From Bradyrhizobium sp. 21 (GTDB taxonomy: Bacteria; Pseudomonadota; Alphaproteobacteria; Rhizobiales; Xanthobacteraceae): a stretch of 64,000 nt of DNA. The position numbers were made by a program, and so were the translations under genes. This document shows, one piece after another, positions 16,125 through 25,794 of the stretch; position 1 is the stretch's first letter; the number at the start of each line of letters is the position of its first letter. Location: assembly GCF_023073335.1 (NCBI RefSeq), contig NZ_JADPJG010000002.1, positions 351,837-415,836 on the forward strand. The letters run 5' to 3'. Under the pieces are notes generated by a model. That model was not told the DNA's origin. It made no database searches and saw only the letters and a program-made list of their open reading frames with translations.

Positions 16125-16312
16125 TCAAAAAACTTCGAGGACGTCGTCTGCGATGCGCTGCGCAAAAAGCTGGGAGATGGACGCCGGACGGCTGCGTGGG
16201 GCTGCAAGCCGGTCGCATGCTCGATGATGTGCTCGACGTCGATCAGGGTGAGCAGTGAAAAAGACGTCTCCGGTTCGACTCGACCAGAAACCTGGCCGAT
16301 TACCGGGCCCAA
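16125..16312 (-). pseudogene. mntA remnant with frameshift
   Basis: One minus frame reads SFSLLTLIDVEHIIEHATGL, the mid-part of minimal nucleotidyltransferases. A second frame then reads QLFAQRIADDVLEVF and stop, the family's C-terminus (the intact copy ends RIADDLVEVF). A frame change between them and loss of the GSX10DXD half show it is dead. Its 5-prime side is cut at the end of mutB (16321). The hepT remnant follows directly, keeping the normal gene order. Confidence 0.7.
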
Positions 16313-16320
16313 TCGATCAT

Positions 16321-18477
16321 TTACTCCGCCGCCTCGCTATGCCCGAGCCGGGCATTCAGCTTGCGGATCAGCTCCTCGGCCGCGTCCGCGATCACGGTGC
16401 CGGGCGGGAAGATCGCTTCCGCGCCGGCCGCATAGAGCGCATCGTAATCCTGCGGCGGCACCACGCCGCCGACGATGATCATGATGTCGTCGCGGCCCTG
16501 CTTTGTCAGCGCGGCTTTCAATTCGGGGACGGCGGTGAGATGGGCGGCGGCGAGCGAGGAGACGCCGAGGATATGGACGTCGTTCTCCACCGCCTGTCGT
16601 GCGGCTTCGTCGGCGGTGGCAAACAGCGGCCCGATGTCGACGTCGAAGCCGATGTCGGCGAAGGCGGACGCAATCACCTTCTGGCCGCGGTCATGGCCGT
16701 CCTGGCCGATCTTGGCGACCAGGATGCGCGGGCGGCGGCCTTCGGCCTCCTCGAAGGCGTTGATCAGCGCCTGAACCTTCTCGACCCGGTTACCCATGCT
16801 TGACGCCTCCCGCTTGTAGACGCCGGTGATGGACTTGATCTCGGCGCGGTGCCGGCCGAACACCTTTTCCATCGCGTCCGAGATTTCGCCGACGGTGGCC
16901 TTCGCGCGCGCTGCGTCGATGGCGAGCGCCAACAGATTGCCGTTGCCTTCGCCGGCCGAGCGCGTGATCGCGGCGAGCGCGGCGTCGACGTCCTTCTGGC
17001 TGCGCTCGGATTTCAGCCGCGTCAGCTTGTCGATCTGGAGCCGGCGAACGTTGGTGTTGTCGACCTTGAGGATATCGATCGGGGCTTCGTCTGACGGCTT
17101 GTACTTGTTGACGCCGATCACCGCCTGCTTGCCGGCATCGATGCGGGCCTGGGTCTTGGCGGAGGCCTCCTCGATTCGCAGTTTTGGCACGCCGGCCTCG
17201 ATCGCCTTCGCCATGCCGCCGAGCTCCTCGACCTCCTGAATGTGGCTCCAGGCCTTCGCGGCGAGATCGCGGGTCAGACGCTCGACATAATACGAGCCGC
17301 CCCAGGGGTCGATGATGCGGGTGGTGCCGCTCTCCTGCTGCAGGAAGAGCTGGGTGTTGCGGGCGATGCGCGCCGAGAAGTCGGTCGGCAAAGCGAGCGC
17401 CTCGTCGAGCGCGTTGGTGTGCAGCGACTGGGTGTGGCCTTGCGTGGCCGCCATCGCCTCGACGGTGGTGCGCATCACGTTGTTGAAGACGTCCTGCGCG
17501 GTCAGCGACCAGCCCGAGGTCTGGCAATGCGTGCGCAGTGACAGCGAGCGCGGGTCCTTCGGATTGAAGGGCTTCAGCAGCTTCGCCCACAGCAGCCGCG
17601 CGGCGCGCAGCTTGGCGACTTCCATGAAGAAGTTCATGCCGATCGCCCAGAAGAACGACAGGCGCGGCGCGAAGCGGTCGACATCCAAGCCGGCGGCAAG
17701 GCCGGCGCGCAGATATTCGACGCCGTCGGCCAGCGTATAGGCAAGTTCGAGGTCCTGCGTCGCTCCGGCCTCCTGCATGTGATAGCCGGAGATCGAGATC
17801 GAATTGTACTTCGGCATGTTTTGCGAGGTGTACGCAAAAATGTCCGAGATGATCCGCATCGAGGGCGCGGGCGGATAGATATAGGTGTTGCGCACCATGA
17901 ACTCTTTCAGAATGTCGTTCTGAATGGTGCCCGAGAGTTTTTCCGGCGCCACGCCCTGTTCGCTCGCAGCGGCGACATAGAGCGCGAGGATCGGCAGCAC
18001 CGCGCCGTTCATGGTCATGGACACGCTCATCTGGTCGAGCGGGATGCCGGCAAACAGCGTGCGCATGTCGTAGATGGAATCGATCGCAACCCCGGCCATG
18101 CCGACGTCGCCGCCGACGCGCGGATGATCGCTGTCATAGCCGCGATGGGTGGCGAGATCGAAGGCGACCGACAGGCCCTTCTGTCCGGCAGCCAAGTTGC
18201 GGCGGTAGAACGCGTTGGAATCCTCCGCCGTGGAAAAGCCGGCATATTGCCGGACAGTCCAGGGCTGGTTGACATACATGGTCGGGTAGGGGCCGCGCAA
18301 ATAGGGCGCGATGCCGGGATAGGTGTCGAGGAAATCGAGCCCGGCAAGGTCGGCCTCGCCATAGGCGGGCTTCACCAAAATGCCCTCGGGCGTCAGCCAC
18401 GGCTCGGCGCTGCCGGTCGGCGCGGCGGTGGTGGCGCGCTCGAAGGCGACATCGGCGAAATTGGGAATGCGGCTCAT
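16321..18477 (-). CDS. mutB: methylmalonyl-CoA mutase, large (catalytic) subunit
   Basis: Adenosylcobalamin enzyme converting (R)-methylmalonyl-CoA to succinyl-CoA. The 718 residues are full length: a substrate-binding barrel ([58 protein letters not shown]) and a C-terminal B12 domain with DxHxxG (GQDGHDRG) and the later GG motif ([13 protein letters not shown]). It is downstream of mutA and a GFA-family gene on the same strand; the mutase chaperone gene meaB lies farther down. Start ATG 18477. Confidence 0.96.
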   Translation of the reverse strand: MSRIPNFADVAFERATTAAPTGSAEPWLTPEGILVKPAYGEADLAGLDFLDTYPGIAPYLRGPYPTMYVNQPWTVRQYAGFSTAEDSNAFYRRNLAAGQKGLSVAFDLATHRGYDSDHPRVGGDVGMAGVAIDSIYDMRTLFAGIPLDQMSVSMTMNGAVLPILALYVAAASEQGVAPEKLSGTIQNDILKEFMVRNTYIYPPAPSMRIISDIFAYTSQNMPKYNSISISGYHMQEAGATQDLELAYTLADGVEYLRAGLAAGLDVDRFAPRLSFFWAIGMNFFMEVAKLRAARLLWAKLLKPFNPKDPRSLSLRTHCQTSGWSLTAQDVFNNVMRTTVEAMAATQGHTQSLHTNALDEALALPTDFSARIARNTQLFLQQESGTTRIIDPWGGSYYVERLTRDLAAKAWSHIQEVEELGGMAKAIEAGVPKLRIEEASAKTQARIDAGKQAVIGVNKYKPSDEAPIDILKVDNTNVRRLQIDKLTRLKSERSQKDVDAALAAITRSAGEGNGNLLALAIDAARAKATVGEISDAMEKVFGRHRAEIKSITGVYKREASSMGNRVEKVQALINAFEEAEGRRPRILVAKIGQDGHDRGQKVIASAFADIGFDVDIGPLFATADEAARQAVENDVHILGVSSLAAAHLTAVPELKAALTKQGRDDIMIIVGGVVPPQDYDALYAAGAEAIFPPGTVIADAAEELIRKLNARLGHSEAAE

Positions 18478-18499
18478 GGTACCAACATATCATAGGCGC

Positions 18500-18964
18500 T
18501 CAATCGTGATCCGGATGCTGATGGCTGACGATGGTCGCCATCTTCTCCGGTCCGTAATTCTGCTGCGTGGTCTGGCTCGGCAAATTGGAGATGCCGACCA
18601 CCCAGCCGAGGCGGGATTCGGTTCCGTACTGCCGCGTCGGCACAACGTGGTCGGGGCGGTCGAAGGCGCCGGTCATGATCTCGATCCGGTCGCCGTCGAT
18701 GCGGCCGAAGCTCAACGGCGTGCCGCACGCCGCGCAATAGCCGCGCTCGGCGATCGTGGAGGAGCGGAAGAACGACGGCTGTCCCTTGGTCCAGGCAAGG
18801 TCCGCCTTGTTGATATCGGCGAAGGAGGCGAACGGCGCGCCGCTCGCCTTCTGGCACATCCGGCAATGGCAGATGGAGACTTTGTTGGGTGCTGCCGTCA
18901 GCGCAAAGCGGACCGCCCCGCATTGGCAGCCGCCGGCGAGAACGGGTTTGGTTGTCTCCGTCAT
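18500..18964 (-). CDS. GFA/CENP-V family zinc protein
   Basis: Small zinc-binding protein of 154 residues, family of glutathione-dependent formaldehyde-activating enzyme. Cysteine motifs are complete: GGCQCGAVRF, ICHCRMCQKASG and YCAACGTPLSF. The family contains Gfa-type enzymes and many members of unknown function; formaldehyde chemistry should not be assumed. Its ATG overlaps the mutA stop by 4 bp and mutB begins 22 bp after its stop, so it is embedded in the mutase operon. Its role there is unknown. Confidence 0.85.
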   Translation of the reverse strand: MTETTKPVLAGGCQCGAVRFALTAAPNKVSICHCRMCQKASGAPFASFADINKADLAWTKGQPSFFRSSTIAERGYCAACGTPLSFGRIDGDRIEIMTGAFDRPDHVVPTRQYGTESRLGWVVGISNLPSQTTQQNYGPEKMATIVSHQHPDHD

Positions 18965-20832
18965 GGCTGCTCCATCCGTCGATAGGCGTCGTGCAGCGTC
19001 GCAAGTGCATCGCCACCGGCGAAGACGAAGCCCGTGACGCCGGCCGCGCGCAGGGCCGCCTCGGCATCAGTCGGACGGCCTGCCAGATAGATATGTCGGC
19101 TACCTGCGGTTTGCAGGGCCTTCGCCGTGGGTTCGGCGTGTTCCGCATAGACCTTGTCGCTGGAACAAAGGCAGGCGAGCTCGGCACCGGAGGCCTTGAA
19201 CGCGGCTACGAGCGTGGCCGGATCGGCAAAGCCCTCGCTGTCGACGGCCTGGATGCCGCCGGCCTCGAAGAAGCTTTTTGCGAAAGTCGCACGCGCGGTG
19301 AAATCGGCGGCCGTTCCGAGGTTCGCCAGAAACACTTTCGGCCGCGCGCCGCGCGTCTTCAATGCCGCATCGGATTTGTCGCGCAACGCCTCGAACGGTT
19401 CCGCAAGCCGGATCGGCGGCAGCGCATCGAACTTGTATTTTTGCTCGCCGTAAGGTGCGAGCGCAATTGGCGTCGCCGCCAGCACCGCCGTCTCGCGCTC
19501 ATGCAGGTTCGGAAACTCGCTGGCGCCGGTCAGCACGTCGCGGCGCTTTGCGATGTTGGCGTCGCGCGATTTTCGCGCGGCCGCGACCTTGCTCTGGAAC
19601 AGGCCCTGCTGAAGCGCGGCAAAGGCGCCGCCGGCCTTCTCGCTCTCCTGGAACAGCGCCCAGGCCGCTTCGCAGAGCTGCGCCGTCAACGTCTCGATGC
19701 CGCCTGCGCCAGCGGCGGGATCAGAGACCTTGGCGAGGTTGCTCTCTTCCAGCAGCAGGGCTTGCGTGTTGCGCGCAACGCGCCGCGCGAACGGGTCGGG
19801 CAGCCCGAGCGCCAATGTGTGCGGCAGCACGGTAATCGCATTGGCGCCCGCGAGCCCCGCCGCGAACGTCGCGATGGTTGCGCGCAGCATGTTCACGTAA
19901 GGGTCGCGCTGCGTCAGCATGCGCCAGGCGGTGTCGGCGGCGATGAACAGCGGTTTTGGCGTGAGCCCGCAGGCCGTCTCGATGCGCGCCCACAGCAACC
20001 GCAGCGCGCGGAATTTTGCCATGGTCAAAAACTGGTCGGCATCGGCGGCGAGCCGCGTATAGACCATGCCCTGCGCCTGTTCCAGGGGAACGCCGGCGCC
20101 TTCGATCGCGCGCAGGTAAGCGACGCCGCAGGCGAGCACGAAGGCGAGCTCCTGCACCTCGGAGCCACCGGCGTCATGGATCACGCGGCCGTCGGCGGAA
20201 GCAAACGGCCCCTTGAAGCCGAGCGCGGCGAGGCCCTTGATGGCGCCGGTGACGGCCGGAACGATCTCGTGCCAAGTATAGGGGCTGTGGCCCCACACCG
20301 CGCCGGCCGCGAGCGGGTCGAGCCCGAAGCGGATGTCGCAGGCAGCGGGATCGAGGCCGTTGCTCTTCACATGTTCCGCGACGTGGATCGCCGCCATCCG
20401 CGATTGCGGACCGATCTGGAGCTCGAGGCCGATGCCGGCATCGAGATGAATATCCTTCAAGACCTTTGCGACCGCTTCGGCCGAAGGTTCCAGCCCGAAA
20501 CCGTGAGCGCCACTGCCCCCGGCGAACACCAGTGCAAGCCCCGTCGCGCCATTCTCCAGGTCCGTCAGCGCCTGCGCGTTCGCAAGCGCTGCATCGGGAT
20601 GGTCGATCCGCTGCATGATCTGCCAGGGCGCCGCCGCCGGCCGTCCCACCACGGGTGCCACGCCCTTGGCGCGCGGATAGAGCGGATCGATCTTGATTCC
20701 GTCATAGGTCTTGCCGACCAGCTTCTCGAACGGCGCGCTCTTCAGCACGCCGTCGACCAGCTTGCGCCAGTCGTCGACGGTCGCCTTGGGAAAATCCGCC
20801 GCCAGCGGCAGGTCGTCAGTCACGGATGTCAT
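18961..20832 (-). CDS. mutA: methylmalonyl-CoA mutase, small subunit
   Basis: Non-catalytic partner of MutB in the alpha-beta mutase. The 623 residues align with the barrel domain (APVVGRPAAAPWQIMQRIDHPD; GLALVFAGGSGAHGFGL; WARIETACGLTP) and a degenerate B12-like C-terminal domain (RPKVFLANLGTAADFTARATF) that lacks the DxHxxG histidine, as expected for the small subunit. First gene of the mutA-gfa-mutB operon, with the folate genes upstream on the same strand after an 80-bp gap. Confidence 0.94.
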   Translation of the reverse strand: MTSVTDDLPLAADFPKATVDDWRKLVDGVLKSAPFEKLVGKTYDGIKIDPLYPRAKGVAPVVGRPAAAPWQIMQRIDHPDAALANAQALTDLENGATGLALVFAGGSGAHGFGLEPSAEAVAKVLKDIHLDAGIGLELQIGPQSRMAAIHVAEHVKSNGLDPAACDIRFGLDPLAAGAVWGHSPYTWHEIVPAVTGAIKGLAALGFKGPFASADGRVIHDAGGSEVQELAFVLACGVAYLRAIEGAGVPLEQAQGMVYTRLAADADQFLTMAKFRALRLLWARIETACGLTPKPLFIAADTAWRMLTQRDPYVNMLRATIATFAAGLAGANAITVLPHTLALGLPDPFARRVARNTQALLLEESNLAKVSDPAAGAGGIETLTAQLCEAAWALFQESEKAGGAFAALQQGLFQSKVAAARKSRDANIAKRRDVLTGASEFPNLHERETAVLAATPIALAPYGEQKYKFDALPPIRLAEPFEALRDKSDAALKTRGARPKVFLANLGTAADFTARATFAKSFFEAGGIQAVDSEGFADPATLVAAFKASGAELACLCSSDKVYAEHAEPTAKALQTAGSRHIYLAGRPTDAEAALRAAGVTGFVFAGGDALATLHDAYRRMEQP

Positions 20833-20913
20833 GCGGCGAGGGGCTCCCGAAAATCTTGTTATTCGCAGGCGAAATTGCCACGGCCGGCCGTCTCTGCAAA
20901 CGGTTGTTTTTGG

Positions 20914-21405
20914 TTAACCGGTATCCGGAAGCCGCTCAATGCCTTGCGTCGAGACGCTGGCGAGCCCGTCACGCACACGAATGCCTGATATCACGCGGTC
21001 AGGCGCGATTTCGGCCAGCGGCACCAGCACGAAGGCGCGCTCGAACAGGTGCGGATGCGGCAAGGTCAGGTCGGGCTTGTGCATCGACACATCGTCATAG
21101 GCGATCATGTCGAGATCGAGCGTCCGTGGCCCCCAGCGCCGCTCCTTAGTCCGCGTGCGGCCGAATTTCTGCTCGACCTTCTGCATCACGAACAGCAGCG
21201 CGTGCGGATCGAGGTCGGTCTCGATCTCGACGCAGGCGTTGATGAAGGGATCCTGGTCCTCGTCGCCCCAGGGCGGCGTCGCATAGTCTGAGGAGCGCGC
21301 GATCAACGCGGCCTGCGCCATGCCGCAGATATGGGCGATCGCCTTTTGGAACGTCGCGCGGACCTCGCCGACATTGCCGCCGAGCGCAATGAGGACGCTC
21401 GCCAT
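20914..21405 (-). CDS. folK: 6-hydroxymethyl-7,8-dihydropterin pyrophosphokinase
   Basis: Transfers pyrophosphate from ATP to the pterin in folate synthesis. The 163 residues contain ALGGNVGEVRATF, FINACVEIETDLDPHALL, and the signature RRWGPRTLDLDMIAYDD with the catalytic Asp pair, then LTLPHPHLFERAFVLVPLAEI. It follows folB after 1 bp and completes the folP-folB-folK operon, three enzymes acting close together in the pathway. Confidence 0.96.
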   Translation of the reverse strand: MASVLIALGGNVGEVRATFQKAIAHICGMAQAALIARSSDYATPPWGDEDQDPFINACVEIETDLDPHALLFVMQKVEQKFGRTRTKERRWGPRTLDLDMIAYDDVSMHKPDLTLPHPHLFERAFVLVPLAEIAPDRVISGIRVRDGLASVSTQGIERLPDTG

Positions 21406-21406
21406 G

Positions 21407-21771
21407 TCAGGGGTGCCGCGAGCGCGTCAGCATGATGCCGACGTCGTCGAAGATTGCGGCGATCGGCGCGTGCGGCTTGTGCACGGTGATCTTCACGGCG
21501 CGGATGCGCGGGAAGTGCGCCAGGATGGCGTCGGCCACCGCGCCGGCCGCGCGCTCCAGCAGCTTGTAGTTGGTGTTCTTGAACGCCGCGGTCGTGGTCG
21601 CCACGACTTCGGCGTAGGATACGGTATCGGCGAGCCGGTCGCTGCGCGAAGGCTCCGACAGGTCGGTATAGAGCTCGAGGTCGATGACGAAACGCTGGCC
21701 GACTTCGGTCTCGTGATCCATCACGCCGTGGCGGGCGTGGATCGACAGGCCGGTCACGAAGATCGTATCGG

Positions 21772-21775
<4 letters not shown>
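21407..21775 (-). CDS. folB: dihydroneopterin aldolase
   Basis: Cleaves 7,8-dihydroneopterin to 6-hydroxymethyl-dihydropterin and glycolaldehyde. The 122 residues show VTGLSIHARHGVMDHETEVGQ (catalytic Glu and pterin pocket) and DTVSYAEVVATTTAAFKNTNYKLLER, the standard FolB core. Its ATG overlaps the folP stop by 4 bp; folK follows immediately. Confidence 0.95.
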
Positions 21776-22656
<881 letters not shown>

Positions 22657-22722
22657 GCGCGTGGCTTTGCGCGGTCGGGGAGGGGGAGTCAAGATGGCAG
22701 GGGGCGGTCGTTGCCTGCTCGC

Positions 22723-22844
22723 TGTCATTGCCCGCCTTGTGCGCATTTGCGCACTGGGGCGGGCAATCCAGTATTCCGAGGCAGTGCCATGATACGGAGA
22801 AGCCGCGGCGGTACTGGATACCCCGCTTTCGCGCGGGTATGACA
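22723..22844. repeat. composite palindromic intergenic repeat
   Basis: Outer arms tgtcattgcccgcc (22723) and gcgggtatgaca (right end) are inverted, and inner units atccagta/tactggat are inverted too, each unit capped by its own hairpin (tgcccgcc with ggcgggca; taccccgc with cgcgggta). This is the REP/BIME type seen in many Bradyrhizobium intergenic regions. It lies upstream of folP and downstream of the DUF4332 gene. Confidence 0.75.
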
Positions 22845-22888
22845 CCGAGAGCTAACGCTGCAATCTGTACGCTGAGAGAGATGCCGTC

Positions 22889-23296
22889 CTAATACGAAAT
22901 CTTCGGCGCGAGCTTCTTCGCCTTGGCGATGATGTCGCCGACCGACTTTTCCGAGGGCAGGATGCGGAGGAGCTTTTTCTTCTCGTTGGCATCCCGCATG
23001 CTCTGGGCGAGCCTTGCCGGATTCCGATAGGCGAGCTCGCGCACGGTGGTGACGCCGGCGGCGCGGACCAGGCCGACCTTGGCCCGGCCCATGCCGGGGA
23101 TGCGCATGTAGTCGGAGACGTTGGCCCATTCCAGCAGCAGCTGCTCGCTGATGCCGGTCTTGGCGGAGAGCGCCTTGCGGCCCCTCACGGTTGAGGCCGC
23201 CTCGAGCAGCGCATCGGTGGTGCGGATACCTTGCGCCTTCAGCTTGTTGGCGGCAAAGGCCGACAGGCCCTCAATCTCGGAAATCGGATATGTCAT
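22889..23296 (-). CDS. DUF4332 helix-hairpin-helix protein
   Basis: Cytoplasmic protein of 135 residues made of helix-hairpin-helix-like elements: ISEIEGLSAFAANKLKAQGI, then SDYMRIPGMGRAKVGLVRAAGV and TTVRELAYRNPARLAQSM. This matches DUF4332, a family with the fold of DNA-binding HhH pairs found in helicase and polymerase subunits. No enzyme motif. It may bind DNA, but function is not established. It stands alone near another small helical protein gene. Confidence 0.75.
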   Translation of the reverse strand: MTYPISEIEGLSAFAANKLKAQGIRTTDALLEAASTVRGRKALSAKTGISEQLLLEWANVSDYMRIPGMGRAKVGLVRAAGVTTVRELAYRNPARLAQSMRDANEKKKLLRILPSEKSVGDIIAKAKKLAPKISY

Positions 23297-23322
23297 GATA
23301 CTCGATATGAAATGCGCAAGCT

Positions 23323-23688
23323 TCAGGCGAACTGGCTGAGGCCCGGCGTCCCCGCAATGATCTTGCCCATCTGATCCGCTCCGATTTTGTCTCTGCCGAA
23401 GCGAAAAAGTTCACGAGCAATGTTCTGAATCTCGGACATGCCAAGTCCCAGGCCCATCAGGCGCGTGCCGACCGCCATCAGGCCGCCGCCCATCAGCCGC
23501 GACAGTCCGCCGCCGCTGGTGGATGCATCGATTGCGGCCTCCGCACCGGGGATATGATCGATCAGGGCCTGGACGCTGTCGGAAGGACCCTCGTTGCGGA
23601 GGAAGCCCAGGATAATGCCGACGGTCTTTTCAGCCACAGCACTATCTATGCTGGCGTTTGTCGCCAGCCGTCCGATCAGCTCGTCCAT
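23323..23688 (-). CDS. small helical protein, DUF2267/DUF2780-like
   Basis: 121 residues, cytoplasmic, mostly helical: MDELIGRLATNASIDSAVAE, then a Gly/Met-rich middle (GGGLSRLMGGGLMAVGTRLM) and a conserved-looking end (IQNIARELFRFGRDKIGADQ, IIAGTPGLSQFA). The overall plan (helical segment, Gly-rich hinge, Gly-Ala-Asp-Gln close) recalls small DUF2267/DUF2780-type proteins; the assignment is tentative. It is 26 bp upstream of the DUF4332 gene on the same strand and may share its transcript. Confidence 0.6.
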   Translation of the reverse strand: MDELIGRLATNASIDSAVAEKTVGIILGFLRNEGPSDSVQALIDHIPGAEAAIDASTSGGGLSRLMGGGLMAVGTRLMGLGLGMSEIQNIARELFRFGRDKIGADQMGKIIAGTPGLSQFA

Positions 23689-24036
23689 ATGGCCTGCCCC
23701 TCAGCCGGTTCACATGCCGGGTATTGCTCTCGAAAATGATCTTGAGCCGGTGTGATGTGAAATACAAGCGATGAACGTAACCAACGTTCCGATTCATTCT
23801 CGAACGCGGGGAAAGTGTTGCAGCGATGCAAGAGCGGCGATGGAATCGGCGAAAAAATGCCGCGGTGCGAATGCGTCGTTCCTACTTTCGGCTGATGTCG
23901 CCCGCATGTTTCCGACAATGTCGCATGCTTGGAGCGCGTTGAATGGTTTTAATCGGCGTGCGACATGCGTTAAACTACGGAACTGGTGCATTCGAGTTTC
24001 AATACGCGAAACACGGCAGAGAGATCAGAGAGAATA
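23689..24036. other. intergenic region before HerA-like gene
   Basis: Divergent promoter region of about 350 bp with lower GC than its flanks. Short frames here show no family features. No clear operator or repeat was found. Confidence 0.45.
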
Positions 24037-25662
24037 ATGGCCGCACAGGACAGCAAGCCCGGCGATACCGACGACAAGATCTTCGTCGGCAAGGGAGACG
24101 AGCAGGCATGGCTGACGCTGGCGCTCGCCAATCGCCATGGTCTCGTTACCGGTGCAACCGGAACCGGCAAGACGGTGTCGCTGCAAGTCATGGCGGAAGG
24201 ATTTGCGCGCGCCGGTGTTCCGGTGTTCGCGTCCGACATCAAGGGTGATCTCTCCGGCATCTCCGAGGTCGGCGTGCCCTTGGATTTCATCGTCAAGCGC
24301 GCCACCGAGATGGGACTGACGTTCCAGCCCGACCAGTTTTCGACGGTGTTTTGGGACGTTTTCGGCGAGCAGGGCCATCCGGTGCGGGCGACCGTCACCG
24401 AGATGGGGCCGCTTCTGCTCGCGCGCATGCTCGACCTGAACGACGTGCAGGAGGGCGTGCTCAACGTCGCTTTCCGTGTTGCCGACGACGCCGGCCTGAC
24501 CCTCATCGACATGAAGGATCTGCGCGCGCTGCTCGATGCCATCGTGCCGGATGGCGGCAAGAAGGGCGCGGATGTCGAGGACAGCTCGCTTGCCGACATC
24601 AAGAAGGCGGCGCAGGGTTTTGGCAACGTCACCAAGGCCACCGTCGGCACCATCCAGCGCCAGCTCCTGGTGCTTGAGAACCAGGGCGGCACCAAATTCT
24701 TCGGCGAGCCGGCGCTGACGCTGAAGGACTTCATGAAGACCGACCGTGACGGCCGCGGCATGGTCAACATCCTCGTTGCCGACAAGCTGCTCCAGAGCCC
24801 GCGGCTTTACGCGACATTCCTGCTGTGGATGCTGTCAGAGCTGTTCGAGGAGCTGCCCGAGGCCGGCGACCTGCCCAAGCCGAAGCTGGTGTTCTTCTTC
24901 GACGAGGCGCATCTGTTGTTCAATGACGCGCCGAAGGCGCTGATGGACAAGATCGAGCAGGTGGTGCGCCTGATCCGTTCCAAGGGCGTCGGCGTCTACT
25001 TCGTGACGCAAAACCCTATCGACGTGCCCGATCGCGTGCTCGGACAATTGGGCAACCGGGTGCAGCACGCGCTGCGCGCCTTCACCCCGCGCGATCAGAA
25101 AGCGGTCACTGCTGCGGCCCAGACTTTTCGGCCCAACCCGAAGCTCGATACCGCCAAGGTGATCATGGAGCTCGGCAAGGGCGAAGCGCTGGTGTCCTTT
25201 CTCGAAGGCAACGGGACGCCGGCGATGGTCGAGCGGGTGATGATCCGGCCGCCATCGGCCCGGATCGGACCGATCACGCCGGAAGAGCGCAAGGCGATCA
25301 TGGATGCAAGCCCGGTGAAGGGCAAATACGACACCGCCGTCGATGCAGAGTCCGCCTATGAGATGATCCAGAAGCGCATTGCCGGCACGGCTGCGACTGC
25401 CGATCCCGGCGCGGCCGGGGGAGCTGGAGGCGGCATCCTTGGTCAGATCGGCTCGATCGTCGGCACCATCTTCGGCACCAACGTCAAGCGCGGCCGCATG
25501 TCGGCGGGCCAGGTCATCGCCCGCGACGTGACCCGATCGGTCACCAACCAGGTGATCGGGGGGATGGCGGCCAATATCGGCAAGTCGGTCGCCGGCCAGC
25601 TCGGTGGCTCGATCGGCCGTACGCTGGTCCGCGGCGCGCTCGGCGGGTTGCTGCGGCGGTAG
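24037..25662 (+). CDS. HerA-like ATPase (DUF853 helicase)
   Basis: Hexameric FtsK/HerA-class ATPase of 541 residues from ATG 24037. Walker A GATGTGKT at 39-46, Walker [13 protein letters not shown], and the sensor stretch [24 protein letters not shown] are typical of DUF853. The C-terminal part (Gly/Ala-rich, then [20 protein letters not shown]) is variable in the family. The function of DUF853 proteins in bacteria is poorly known; DNA translocation is inferred from fold. No NurA-like nuclease is adjacent, so a HerA-NurA pair is not supported. Confidence 0.9.
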   Translation: MAAQDSKPGDTDDKIFVGKGDEQAWLTLALANRHGLVTGATGTGKTVSLQVMAEGFARAGVPVFASDIKGDLSGISEVGVPLDFIVKRATEMGLTFQPDQFSTVFWDVFGEQGHPVRATVTEMGPLLLARMLDLNDVQEGVLNVAFRVADDAGLTLIDMKDLRALLDAIVPDGGKKGADVEDSSLADIKKAAQGFGNVTKATVGTIQRQLLVLENQGGTKFFGEPALTLKDFMKTDRDGRGMVNILVADKLLQSPRLYATFLLWMLSELFEELPEAGDLPKPKLVFFFDEAHLLFNDAPKALMDKIEQVVRLIRSKGVGVYFVTQNPIDVPDRVLGQLGNRVQHALRAFTPRDQKAVTAAAQTFRPNPKLDTAKVIMELGKGEALVSFLEGNGTPAMVERVMIRPPSARIGPITPEERKAIMDASPVKGKYDTAVDAESAYEMIQKRIAGTAATADPGAAGGAGGGILGQIGSIVGTIFGTNVKRGRMSAGQVIARDVTRSVTNQVIGGMAANIGKSVAGQLGGSIGRTLVRGALGGLLRR

Positions 25663-25794
25663 GCAGCAAGCCTTGCTTGAGGCAGTTCGTCCACAAGCCG
25701 GCCGGTTGGGCGCGACGGTAAGAATTCGGGTGAAGGGGGCTCTCCAAGCGTCCGTCGGTCTGCTAGGTGCTATGGCCCCTGACTGGACCAAACC

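Noticed and set aside
18889..20988. Plus-strand frame of 699 codons opposite mutA
   Set aside because: Antisense shadow of the mutase small-subunit gene; no family features.
22657..22845. N-terminal extension of FolP
   Set aside because: Encoded by a palindromic intergenic repeat and unlike any dihydropteroate synthase; ATG 22656 gives normal length.
24037..25662. HerA-NurA anti-phage or DNA-repair pair
   Set aside because: Only the DUF853-type ATPase is present; no nuclease or other defence gene is adjacent.
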